From: CAZCFB01 sp964511535 | Lineage (GTDB): Bacteria > Myxococcota_A > Polyangia > GCA-2747355 > CAZCFB01 | Direction of reading: 5' to 3' | Length of the DNA: 52,715 nt | Assembly: GCA_964511535.1 (NCBI GenBank) | Contig: CAZEFW010000049.1 | Location: forward strand, 1 to 52,715 | Shown here: positions 32,923 through 40,675 of the stretch, in pieces | Position numbering within the stretch: the stretch's first letter is position 1 | How the letters are laid out: each line of letters begins with the position of its first letter | Made by a program: the position numbers and the translations under genes | The notes under the pieces: model-generated | Told to the model about the DNA's origin: nothing | Seen by the model: the letters and a program-made list of their open reading frames with translations, nothing else | The model's database searches: none

Positions 32923-34233
32923 ATGGGACACTTGAGCCACCACAAAGCCTACCAGGACCTGCAGCGGCACATCGACAAGCTGCCTGCGACGCTGCCTGAC
33001 ACGCCGCGCACCCGCGCCATCCTGCGGATCCTGTTCACCCCCGAGGAGGCCGCCCTGGTGGCGCGCCTGCCGCTCAAGCCGCGCTCGTCGTGGCTCATCG
33101 CGAAGAAGCTCGGCGAGCCTCATGACACGATGAAGGCCACCCTCGACCGGCTGGCCGACCGGGGCCTGATCATCGACGTGTACAACCAGAAGAAGGACCG
33201 CACCTACTACGCCGTGGCGCCGCCGGTGGTGGGGTTCGTGGAGTTCTCGTTGATGCGCGTGCGGGACGACATCGACCAGCCCGCCCTGGCCAGGCTCTAC
33301 GAGCAGTTCTTCGAGGAGGACCGGCAGTTCGGCGAGCAGCTGTTCGGCGGCGACACCAAGATCGGCCGCGCCCTGGTGCACGAGGGCGCCCTGACCCCCG
33401 ACGACACCGCCGAGCTGCTGACCATCGACAGGGCGAGCGACCTGGTGCGCGAGGCCAAGGCCCACGCGGTGGGGATCTGCTACTGCCGGCACAAGGCGGA
33501 GCACCTGGGCCACGCCTGCGACCGCCCCCAGCGCAACTGCCTGAGCCTTGGCCGCGGCGCCGAGTACGTCATCCGCCACCACCACGCCGAGTCCATCGAC
33601 GCCGCCGAGGCGCTTGACCTGCTGCAGGAGGCCGCCGCCGGCGGCATGGTGCACATCGCCGACAACGTCCAGCGGCGCATCACCTACATCTGCAACTGCT
33701 GCGGCTGCTGCTGCGGCCAGCTCCAGGCGATCAACCGCTACGGGCTGCAGGGCGCGGTCAAGACCTCGGCCTACATGGCGAGCATCGACCGGGACAAGTG
33801 CACCGGCTGCGGGCGCTGCTCGCGCGCGTGCCCGGTGCAGGCCATCGACATCAACGCCCTGCCCCCGCACATCAAGCGCAAGGCGCGCATGTACAGCACC
33901 GTGGACGAGTCGGTCTGCCTCGGCTGCGGCATCTGCAAGCCGCAGTGCAAGAAGAAGGCGCTGAAGATGGAGCAGCGGCCGGAGCGGGTGCTCACCCCCG
34001 AGGGCACCCTGGAGCGGATCATCAACATGGCCATCGAGCGGGACCGGCTGCACCACGTGCTCTTCGAGGAGTTCGACGGGCCGCAGATGATCCTGCCCAA
34101 CCGGCTGATGGGGGCGCTGTTGCGCCTGTCGCCGGTCAAGCGCGTGCTGGCCAGCGAGCAGCTCCGCTCGCGCTTCGTCTCGTACCTGGCCAAGGGGTAC
34201 CGGGGGACCAGCGACGCCGCCAAGACCGTCTGA
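32923..34233 (+). CDS. Winged-helix [4Fe-4S] ferredoxin-domain protein
   Basis: The 436-residue protein has an N-terminal winged-helix-like domain (ILFTPEEAALVARLP, IAKKLGEPHDTMKATLDRLADRGLI), a central Cys-rich region (YCRHKAEHLGHAC, CNCCGCCCG) and a dicluster ferredoxin module: CTGCGRCSRACP and CLGCGICKPQCK, each ready for one [4Fe-4S] cluster. Similar proteins occur in deltaproteobacteria and anaerobes as putative 4Fe-4S oxidoreductase or regulatory proteins; the electron partner is unknown. I place the start at ATG 32923, preceded by GGAG at good spacing, rather than ATG 32905 (six codons longer, no ribosome site). The next gene starts directly at the base after its stop. Confidence 0.8.
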   Translation: MGHLSHHKAYQDLQRHIDKLPATLPDTPRTRAILRILFTPEEAALVARLPLKPRSSWLIAKKLGEPHDTMKATLDRLADRGLIIDVYNQKKDRTYYAVAPPVVGFVEFSLMRVRDDIDQPALARLYEQFFEEDRQFGEQLFGGDTKIGRALVHEGALTPDDTAELLTIDRASDLVREAKAHAVGICYCRHKAEHLGHACDRPQRNCLSLGRGAEYVIRHHHAESIDAAEALDLLQEAAAGGMVHIADNVQRRITYICNCCGCCCGQLQAINRYGLQGAVKTSAYMASIDRDKCTGCGRCSRACPVQAIDINALPPHIKRKARMYSTVDESVCLGCGICKPQCKKKALKMEQRPERVLTPEGTLERIINMAIERDRLHHVLFEEFDGPQMILPNRLMGALLRLSPVKRVLASEQLRSRFVSYLAKGYRGTSDAAKTV

Positions 34234-35649
34234 GTGAGACCGCCCGCCACAATAGCCGTCGCCCTGGCCGCCGCCGCGCTGGTCTCGGGCTGCCACCTGC
34301 TCTTCCCGTACGAGGAGCGGACGCCCGACGGCGCGCCGCCCGCGCTCGACGTGGGCGACGACGGCGCGCGGGATATGGTGGAGGACGGTGACCGCGGCCC
34401 GGACGCGCCGGTCCCCGACAAGAGCGCCGCGCCCGACAAGAAGGCGCCGCCCGACAAGAAGCCCCCGCCCGACAAGAAGGCCCCGCCCGACGTCAAGCCG
34501 TGGCCGGACAAGATGCTGGTGCCCGACGCTGGCTGCCCCAAGGGCACCAAGAAGTGCGGCAAGGTGTGCGTCGACCTGCTGACCGACAAGGACAACTGTG
34601 GCCAGTGCGGCGCCAAGTGCAGCGGCTCGAACATGGACCGCTGCCACCTGGGCAAGTGCGTCTGCGGCAAGGGCGCCAAGGCTCCATGCTCCGGCTCGCT
34701 CAACTGCTATCAGGGCGCGTGCAAGTGCCTCAGCGGCGGCCTGTGTCAGGGGTGCTGCAGCAACAACACCTGCTACAGCTTCGCCAAGCAAGGCAAGGGC
34801 ACCTGCGGCAAGGGCGGCGCCAAGTGCAAGGCGTGCAACGACGCCAACGAGTGCACCGACAACAGCTGCTTGCTGGGCCAGTGCTCGTTCCTGCAGAACA
34901 CCAGCTCGTGCAAGAGCGGCGCGGGCAAGTGCCTCAAGGGCAAGTGCTGCACCACCTGCGTCAAGAACGGCGCCTGCGTGGGCGCGGTCAGCGGCAACCA
35001 GTGCGGCGCCAAGGGCGGCGCCTGCACCCTCTGCCCGGCCCTGAGCGGCTTCCCGTGCAAGCAGCGGATCTGCACCGGCAGCGGCGCGTGCGGCACGGCC
35101 AATGTGCCCAACGGCTCCACCTGCACCGACCCGGCGACCAAGAAGGCGGGCCTCTGCAAAAACGGCCTCTGCTGCTCCGGCTGCTGGACCGCCGGGGGCA
35201 ACTGCAAGCCCCTGGGCAGCCAGACCCCGGGCAAGTGCGGCAAGGGTGGCCAGGCGTGCATGAGCTGCAGCGACGGCGAGGACTGCACCACAGACAGCTG
35301 CACCAACGCCGGCGTCTGCTCGAACCTGCAGCTCGCCAACGGGGCCAGCTGCGCGGGCGGCAAGGGGAAGTGCAGCCAGGGGAAGTGCTGCACCGGCTGC
35401 TTCAACCCCGCAACCAAGCTGTGCGTCAAGCCGGCCAACCAGACCGTGAACCTCTGCGGCAACGGCGCCGTCGAGTGCCTGAACTGCGGGTACTCCGGCC
35501 CGGACACCTGCAAGCAGGGCGCGTGCAACACAGCCACAGGCGCTTGCACCGTGACCAACAAGCCGGACGGGACCAATTGCAAGCCCGGGTATAGCAAGTA
35601 CATCTGCTGCAGCGGGTTCTGCTCGTACAGGGCCAGCGGCACCTGCTGA
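34234..35649 (+). CDS. Cysteine-rich lipoprotein
   Basis: The 471-residue protein starts at a GTG placed immediately after the stop of the ferredoxin gene. Signal: PPATIAVALAAAALVSGC, lipobox VSGC. A linker of PDKKAPPDKK/PPPDKK repeats (residues ~50-95) follows, then ~380 residues with over 60 cysteines. One Stig1-like unit (CGKVCVDLLTDKDNCGQCG) comes first, followed by a looser pattern of CxxGxC and CC motifs (CKNGLCCSGCW, GKCCTGC). It shares the architecture of the cysteine-rich lipoprotein at 5276-7598 but not its regular repeat. Probably a disulphide-rich surface protein; no enzymatic motif. Confidence 0.78.
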   Translation: MRPPATIAVALAAAALVSGCHLLFPYEERTPDGAPPALDVGDDGARDMVEDGDRGPDAPVPDKSAAPDKKAPPDKKPPPDKKAPPDVKPWPDKMLVPDAGCPKGTKKCGKVCVDLLTDKDNCGQCGAKCSGSNMDRCHLGKCVCGKGAKAPCSGSLNCYQGACKCLSGGLCQGCCSNNTCYSFAKQGKGTCGKGGAKCKACNDANECTDNSCLLGQCSFLQNTSSCKSGAGKCLKGKCCTTCVKNGACVGAVSGNQCGAKGGACTLCPALSGFPCKQRICTGSGACGTANVPNGSTCTDPATKKAGLCKNGLCCSGCWTAGGNCKPLGSQTPGKCGKGGQACMSCSDGEDCTTDSCTNAGVCSNLQLANGASCAGGKGKCSQGKCCTGCFNPATKLCVKPANQTVNLCGNGAVECLNCGYSGPDTCKQGACNTATGACTVTNKPDGTNCKPGYSKYICCSGFCSYRASGTC

Positions 35650-35716
35650 GCGGAGGGTCGCAATCCCCGCCCGGCTGTGCCAAGCTCGGGGCTCCCGATC
35701 TACCCAAGGAGGTCCC

Positions 35717-36085
35717 ATGAAACGGATCCTGCCCCCCCTGCTGATCCTGGCCCTGGCGCTGGCCCTCGGCGCCTGCAAGACCGAGGTCCCCGAGCCGTGG
35801 AAGTCGATGGTCTTTCCCGTGGCCAACAGCGACATCCTGCCCGGCGCCAACGACAAGCGCTTCAAGGTCAAGTATCGCAACATCCGCAAGCCGGCGGAGT
35901 ACTTCCGCGAGTGGAAGAGCGCGCTGGTGCGCGGCGGGTTCACCTTCATGGAGGAGGCGCCCAACGACGACCCTGCCGAGGGGGTGATGGCCGCCTTCTT
36001 CCTCAAGGGCGAGACCAAGGTGCGGTTGACCGTCTACGCCGACGCGCACACCCACGCCGAGGTGAAGGTGGAGGAAGAGCATTAG
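35717..36085 (+). CDS. Small lipoprotein
   Basis: The 122-residue protein starts at an ATG with AAGGAGG upstream. Its signal RILPPLLILALALALGAC has lipobox LGAC. The mature domain of ~100 residues has an alpha/beta pattern (YFREWKSALVRGGFTFMEEA, then two terminal strands KVRLTVYADAHTHAEVKV). I do not recognise a family. A perfect TATAAT (36087-36092) overlaps the end of its 3' region and could drive the next gene. Confidence 0.7.
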   Translation: MKRILPPLLILALALALGACKTEVPEPWKSMVFPVANSDILPGANDKRFKVKYRNIRKPAEYFREWKSALVRGGFTFMEEAPNDDPAEGVMAAFFLKGETKVRLTVYADAHTHAEVKVEEEH

Positions 36086-36127
36086 GTATAATGGGGCGCG
36101 CACCCGGTTGCGAGAGCGGAGGTTGAC

Positions 36128-36838
36128 ATGGCAGACAACGAGCGGGACGGAAGCGGCCCCCAAAGCGCAGTGAAGACCACCATCGTCGGGGGGCAGCCGC
36201 CCGGCAACCAGCGGGACCTGGAGGGGCGCGTGCCCGTGGGCATCGAGGAGCTGCTCGCCATGGCGGCCGTGGACGACGACTTCGCCGAGGCCCTGGACGG
36301 GCGCCGGGCCGAGGCCATCGAGGCCTCCGGTGTGGCCCTCACCGACAGCGAGCGGGCGATCCTCGGCACGGTGGATCGCGGGGCGCTCGAGCAGATGGTC
36401 GCCGGGGTACGGGGCTTGCTTCCCGAGCAGGCGCGGCGCGAGTTCCTGGGCCGCTCCGCCGCGGCGATGATGTTCCTGATGGGGGGCGGCGCGGCGCTGG
36501 GCGCCCAGGGGTGCAACAAGATCAACCCGATGACCGCCACCGGCAGCCGGCCCGAGCCGGTGACCCCGCCGGGCCCTGCGCCCACCGGCGCGCGCCCGGA
36601 TCACCCGGAGCCGCCGCCGAGCAAGCCGGACCAGGGGGCGCCGAGGCCCAAGCCGACGGGCATCCGCCCCGACCTGCCGCCCAAGACCCGGGGCATCGAC
36701 CCGGACGAGCCGCCGCCGCCCAAGCCCGACGCGGGCCGGCCGCGGCCGTCGCCCACCCGCGGCATCCGCCCGGACCGGCCCAAGCCGAAGCCGCCCACGC
36801 GGGGGCCAACCAAGGGGAGCCGCCCGGACCGTCCCTGA
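36128..36838 (+). CDS. Protein with RiPP-leader-like N-terminus, Tat-like signal and Pro-rich tail
   Basis: The 236-residue protein has a ribosome site (GGAGGTTGAC) before the ATG. Residues ~38-100 (GIEELLAMAAVDDDFAEAL, then RRAEAIEASGVALTDSERAIL) follow the DxxFxxxL-x-RxxAxxxxGxxLTxxExxxL pattern of nitrile-hydratase-like or Franean-type leader peptides. Residues 103-128 are a twin-arginine-like segment, RREFLGRS then AAAMMFLMGGGAALG, ending at Cys129. The C-terminal 105 residues are a Pro/Arg/Asp repeat (GIRPDxPPK type), likely a wall-spanning linker. The internal position of the Tat motif after a leader-like domain is unusual; whether the N-terminus is cleaved is unknown. Confidence 0.6.
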   Translation: MADNERDGSGPQSAVKTTIVGGQPPGNQRDLEGRVPVGIEELLAMAAVDDDFAEALDGRRAEAIEASGVALTDSERAILGTVDRGALEQMVAGVRGLLPEQARREFLGRSAAAMMFLMGGGAALGAQGCNKINPMTATGSRPEPVTPPGPAPTGARPDHPEPPPSKPDQGAPRPKPTGIRPDLPPKTRGIDPDEPPPPKPDAGRPRPSPTRGIRPDRPKPKPPTRGPTKGSRPDRP

Positions 36839-36842
36839 GGTA

Positions 36843-36905
36843 GAAGCGGCGTCCCGCCGCTTCGGCTCCAAAGCTGGCTCTTCATCACGCGGCCAGAGGC
36901 CGCGT
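36843..36905. repeat. REP-like palindrome pair
   Basis: GAAGCGGCG/CGCCGCTTC with loop TCC (36843-36863) and ACGCGGCC/GGCCGCGT with loop AGA (36887-36905) lie between convergent genes. The second ends exactly at the TAG stop (36906-36908) of the SspB-like gene, as at 1748-1769. Confidence 0.8.
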
Positions 36906-37301
36906 CTACACCAGCTTCAGGTGAGGCTTTCCCTCGCCGTCGGGCTCGGGCCCGGCGTCCTTGCCGTCTCCCAGCTCGTCCGCGTCCACCGGCGGCTCGA
37001 CCCAGATCAAGTGCTCCTGATCGGCCGAGACCTGGACGATGGAGCGCCAGGGGAACGTGCAATGAAAGGGCGTGCGGTTGAACGACAGGGTGCCGCTGAT
37101 GCCGTCGTCGTTGACCAGCAGGTCGGGCACCGGGATCGCCATCTTCAGCCCGACGTTGATCCCCACCGGCTCGCCGGCTGACATCAAGTCGTCGGGTAGC
37201 GCCACGCCCTCGCAGGTGGGCATGATCACCATCAGGATGAAGTCCTCCATCTGCAGCAGCTGCTCGATGGTCTGACGTTTGAGGCTGGAGATGCTGCCCA
37301 T
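36906..37301 (-). CDS. sspB: SspB-like ClpXP adaptor
   Basis: The 131-residue protein starts at an ATG with a CGGAGG site. Its core (MPTCEGVALPDDLMSAGEPVGINVG, then VNDDGISGTLSFNRTPFHCTFPW and IVQVSADQE; cores VALPDDL and GISGTLSF) matches the Sm-like fold of SspB, which tethers ssrA-tagged substrates to ClpX. In SspB a C-terminal tail carrying LRVVK-type residues binds the ClpX zinc domain; here the tail is acidic and ends HLKLV, a plausible equivalent. Small size is normal for deltaproteobacterial SspB. Confidence 0.72.
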   Translation of the reverse strand: MGSISSLKRQTIEQLLQMEDFILMVIMPTCEGVALPDDLMSAGEPVGINVGLKMAIPVPDLLVNDDGISGTLSFNRTPFHCTFPWRSIVQVSADQEHLIWVEPPVDADELGDGKDAGPEPDGEGKPHLKLV

Positions 37302-37330
37302 GGTCAGGGCCTCCGGTGCGTTGTCCGAAG

Positions 37331-38164
37331 CTACTTCTTGCCTGCCTTGATCGCCCAGTCAAGAGAGAGCTTGGGCGGCTCGGATCCCTCGACGCACTGA
37401 TAGCGCGAGAAGTCCTCCACGCCGCACTCCTCGCGCAGGAAGGTCTCGTCCAGCAGGCAGTGGCCGGTGAAGGTCTTCGGATCGCGGCTGAAGATCTCCA
37501 GCAGGGCGTCCACCATGATCTGCGGCGAGCGCCACATCTCCTTGCCGCCCAGGTTCCAGTTCTTCACCGCGTAGGACTCCACCATGGTCTCGGGCCACAG
37601 GGAGTTGACCGCCACCCCGCTGCCCGAGAGCTCCTCGCTCAGGCCGGTGGTCACCAGGGTCATGCCGAGCTTGCTGATGGCGTAGGCCACCTTGCCCACC
37701 GCCAGGCGCGGCTCGAAGGGCGGCGACATGTTGACGATGTGGCCGAAGCCCTGCTCCAGCATGGGGGCCAGCACCTCGCGTGAGGCGATGAAGGTGGCCC
37801 GGGCGTTGACCTGGTGCACCAGATCGTAGCGCTTGGTGGGCGTGTCCTTCAGGTTGTGCCAGAACAGCGCGCCCGCGTTGTTCACCAGGAAATCGACCCG
37901 GCCGAAGGTCTCCAGCGTGGCCTGGACCATCTGCTCGATGCGCTCGCCGTCGCGCAGGTCCACCTGAAAGGGCAACGCCTTGCGGCCCAGGGCCTCCACC
38001 TCGGCGGCCACCGAGTGGATGGTGCCAGGCAGCTTGGGGTTTTCCTCCACTGTCTTCGCCGCCACCACGACATGGCAGCCTTCGCGCGCCAGACCGAGGG
38101 CAAGCTCGCGCCCGATGCCGCGGCTCGCCCCGGTGATGATGGCGACTTTCCCGTCGAATTTCAT
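37331..38164 (-). CDS. SDR family oxidoreductase (HSDL2-like)
   Basis: The 277-residue protein is a classical short-chain dehydrogenase: TGASRGIG (NAD(P) loop) at residues ~10-17, NNAG near 95, and the catalytic YAISK near 160, with a Ser in VNMSPP upstream. The segment VVVAAKTVEENPKLPGTI is characteristic of the HSDL2 (hydroxysteroid dehydrogenase-like 2) branch. The reaction is probably oxidation/reduction of a secondary alcohol or ketone; substrate unknown. It is divergent from the mrfA gene across a 111-bp region with a strong palindrome. Confidence 0.88.
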   Translation of the reverse strand: MKFDGKVAIITGASRGIGRELALGLAREGCHVVVAAKTVEENPKLPGTIHSVAAEVEALGRKALPFQVDLRDGERIEQMVQATLETFGRVDFLVNNAGALFWHNLKDTPTKRYDLVHQVNARATFIASREVLAPMLEQGFGHIVNMSPPFEPRLAVGKVAYAISKLGMTLVTTGLSEELSGSGVAVNSLWPETMVESYAVKNWNLGGKEMWRSPQIMVDALLEIFSRDPKTFTGHCLLDETFLREECGVEDFSRYQCVEGSEPPKLSLDWAIKAGKK

Positions 38165-38232
38165 GGGGGAAGTTATGACAGGTTTTGTGGCGCCGTCCCG
38201 GCGAAAATAAATTGCGCGGTGGGATCGGGATA

Positions 38233-38258
38233 CTGTATTTTTGTTCAGCAGTGAACAA
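38233..38258 (+). promoter_or_regulatory. LexA-like box and overlapping 18-bp palindrome upstream of mrfAB
   Basis: CTGTATTTTTGTTCAGC (38233-38249) matches 15 of 17 positions of the Myxococcus xanthus LexA motif as I recall it (CTRHAMRYBYGTTCAGS). Overlapping it is a perfect palindrome, TTGTTCA-GCAG-TGAACAA (38241-38258). It lies 18 bp before the helicase start and would suit damage-inducible control of the repair operon, and possibly of the divergent SDR. Confidence 0.55.
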
Positions 38259-38275
38259 ACGAACAGGTGATCGCG

Positions 38276-40675
38276 ATGGCCCCCCGGACTCCGGTACAAC
38301 GAATCCTCGAGAAGTGGCAACACCCCAGGATCGCAAGGCATTTATCCTGTACCAGCGTCCAGCCGCCCTCCCCGGCGCGCGGAGGGGCGCTGCCCGACGA
38401 TCTGGATCCACGCCTGGTGCGAGCCCTGCACGACCAGGGAGTGCAGGAGCTGTACAGCCACCAGCTCGAGTGCCTCGACGGCACCCGGCGGGGCCAGGAT
38501 CTGGTGGTGGCCACGCCCACCGCGTCGGGCAAGAGCCTTTGCTACAACCTGCCCGTGCTGCAGGCGCTGCTGTCGGATCCAGCGGCCCGGGCGCTGTACC
38601 TGTTCCCCACCAAGGCCCTGGCGCGAGACCAGGTGGAGGCGGTGCGGGCGCTGTGCGAGGCGGCCGGAGAGCCGGTGGGCGTGGCGGTCTACGACGGGGA
38701 CACGCCGCCGGACCAGCGCCGGTCGGCCAGGGATCGGGCGCGCATCATCGCCACCAACCCGGACATGCTGCACCACTCCATCCTGCCCCACCACCCCAGG
38801 TGGGCGCAGTTCCTCGGGGGGCTGCGCCACGTGGTGGTGGACGAGCTGCACACTTACCGCGGCGTGTTCGGCAGCCACGTGGCCAACGTGCTGTTCCGGC
38901 TGCAGCGGCTGAGCCGATTCCACGGCGCTGACCCGCGCTTCATCGCCACCAGCGCCACCATCGCCAACCCGGCCGAGCTGGCGGCGCGGCTGTTCGGGCG
39001 GGAGGCGCGGCTGGTGGCTGACAACGGCGCGCCCCGGGGGAAGCGGCACTTTTATATCTACAACCCGCCGCTGCAGGACCCGGCCCTCGGCCTGCGCGAG
39101 AGCTACCTCAAGGCCGCCTGCCAGCTCACGGTGGACCTGGTGAGCGCGGGGGTGGGCACGCTGGTGTTCTGCCGCAGCCGGCTGGCGGTGGAGGTGATGG
39201 TGCGCCAGCTGCGCGATCACCTGGAGCGGCTGGAGCCGGCCGACGCCAACGCCCCGGCGGGCGGCGGCCCGCGGGTGCGGGGGTACCGCGGCGGCTACCT
39301 GCCCGACCGACGGCGGGAGGTGGAGGTGGCCCTGCGCCAGGGACGGACCGACGTGGTGGTGGCCACCAGCGCCCTGGAGCTCGGCATCGACATCGGCTCG
39401 CTGGACGCGGTGGTGCTGTGCGGCTGGCCGGGGAGCCGGGCGGCGGCGTGGCAGCGCGCGGGCCGGGCCGGGCGGCGGCTCGACCCGAGCCTGGCCGTGC
39501 TGGTCTGCTCCAGCGAGCCGGCGGACCAGTTCGTGGCAGGCGACCCGGATTATCTGCTGGGCCAGGGCACCGAGCACGCGCGGCTCAACAGCCAGAACCC
39601 GGCCATCCTGGTCCCCCAGCTCAAGTGCGCCGCGGCCGAGCTGCCCTTCGCCGACGGCGAGGGCTACGGCCCGCTGTCCGACGAGGACACCGGCGGGGTG
39701 CTCGGCGTGCTGGCCGAGGCGGGGCTGCTGCACCGTGGCCCCGAGAGCTTCCACTACGTGGGCCACCCCTACCCGGCCGGCGACATCAGCCTGCGCGGCC
39801 CGCTGGATGAAAACTTCCTGGTGGTGCGCGAGCCCGACGGGGACGTGCTCGCCGAGGTGGACTACGACGACGTGCCCAACGTGCTGCACGAGCAGGCGAT
39901 CTACCAGCTGGAGGGGAGCCTGTATCAGGTGTTGCGCCTGGATCACGACGCCCGGCGCGCCCACGTGACGCCGGCCAACGTCAACTACTTCACCGACGCG
40001 CTGACCCACACCCGGGTGCGCGTGCTGGAGCGCCACGAGGGGGACGGCGCCGCGAGCCTGGGCGAGGTGCATGTGCTGCAGCGGGTGGTGGGGTTCAAGA
40101 AGATCAAGCTGCACACCCACGAGAACCTCGGCTTCGGGGATGTCAGCACCCCGGAGCGGGAGCGGCACACCACGGCCCTGTGGCTGCAGGTGCCCACCGG
40201 CGCGGTGCCCGCCATGTACGCCGGGGCCGAGGTGGCCGAGGGGGCGCTGGGCGCGGCCACGGCCCTGCACGCGGCGGCCAACCTGCTGCTCATGAGCGAC
40301 GGGGGCGATCTGGGCCGGGCGGTGGGTGACGCCCGCTCCGACTGGTTCGCGGTGTCGGGGCGGCGCCACCGCGGGCCCTACTCGGCGCCGGGGGACGGCT
40401 CGGATCTGGACGGGCCGCTGGCGCCCACCATCTTCCTTTTCGACAGCTACACCGGCGGCACGGGCCTGGCCGAGCGGCTGTACGAAGAGCGGCTCGCGCT
40501 GCTGAGCCGGGCGCGGACGGCGGTGACGGGGTGCGCGTGCGAGCGCGGCTGCCCGGCGTGCGTTGGGCCCGGCGCCGGCGCCGAGGCCAAGGCCCTGGCG
40601 GCCACCATGCTGGCTGGCCTGCAGCAAGCCATGGCGGCGCCGCGCGCGGAGCCGGCCCACGCGGTGGCGCCGTGA
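38276..40675 (+). CDS. mrfA: MrfA-type DEAD/DEAH DNA helicase
   Basis: The 799-residue protein starts at an ATG with an AGGTGAT site (an in-frame GTG lies nine bases earlier). Superfamily-2 motifs: ATPTASGKS (Walker A, near 80), VVVDELHTYRG (DELH box), TSATIANP (motif III), TSALELGIDIGSLD and QRAGRAGRR (motif VI). The C-terminal region carries CACERGCPACVG, the four-cysteine zinc-binding motif of the YprA/MrfA/Hrq1 helicases. In Bacillus subtilis MrfA works with the exonuclease MrfB to repair mitomycin C adducts independently of UvrABC; the same gene order here (stop and start overlap in GTGA) supports that role. Length is typical. Confidence 0.88.
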   Translation: MAPRTPVQRILEKWQHPRIARHLSCTSVQPPSPARGGALPDDLDPRLVRALHDQGVQELYSHQLECLDGTRRGQDLVVATPTASGKSLCYNLPVLQALLSDPAARALYLFPTKALARDQVEAVRALCEAAGEPVGVAVYDGDTPPDQRRSARDRARIIATNPDMLHHSILPHHPRWAQFLGGLRHVVVDELHTYRGVFGSHVANVLFRLQRLSRFHGADPRFIATSATIANPAELAARLFGREARLVADNGAPRGKRHFYIYNPPLQDPALGLRESYLKAACQLTVDLVSAGVGTLVFCRSRLAVEVMVRQLRDHLERLEPADANAPAGGGPRVRGYRGGYLPDRRREVEVALRQGRTDVVVATSALELGIDIGSLDAVVLCGWPGSRAAAWQRAGRAGRRLDPSLAVLVCSSEPADQFVAGDPDYLLGQGTEHARLNSQNPAILVPQLKCAAAELPFADGEGYGPLSDEDTGGVLGVLAEAGLLHRGPESFHYVGHPYPAGDISLRGPLDENFLVVREPDGDVLAEVDYDDVPNVLHEQAIYQLEGSLYQVLRLDHDARRAHVTPANVNYFTDALTHTRVRVLERHEGDGAASLGEVHVLQRVVGFKKIKLHTHENLGFGDVSTPERERHTTALWLQVPTGAVPAMYAGAEVAEGALGAATALHAAANLLLMSDGGDLGRAVGDARSDWFAVSGRRHRGPYSAPGDGSDLDGPLAPTIFLFDSYTGGTGLAERLYEERLALLSRARTAVTGCACERGCPACVGPGAGAEAKALAATMLAGLQQAMAAPRAEPAHAVAP

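Noticed and set aside
32719..36018. 1099-codon minus-strand frame
   Set aside because: It covers the antisense of the ferredoxin and cysteine-rich genes; Ala/Gly/Val-rich with no motifs.
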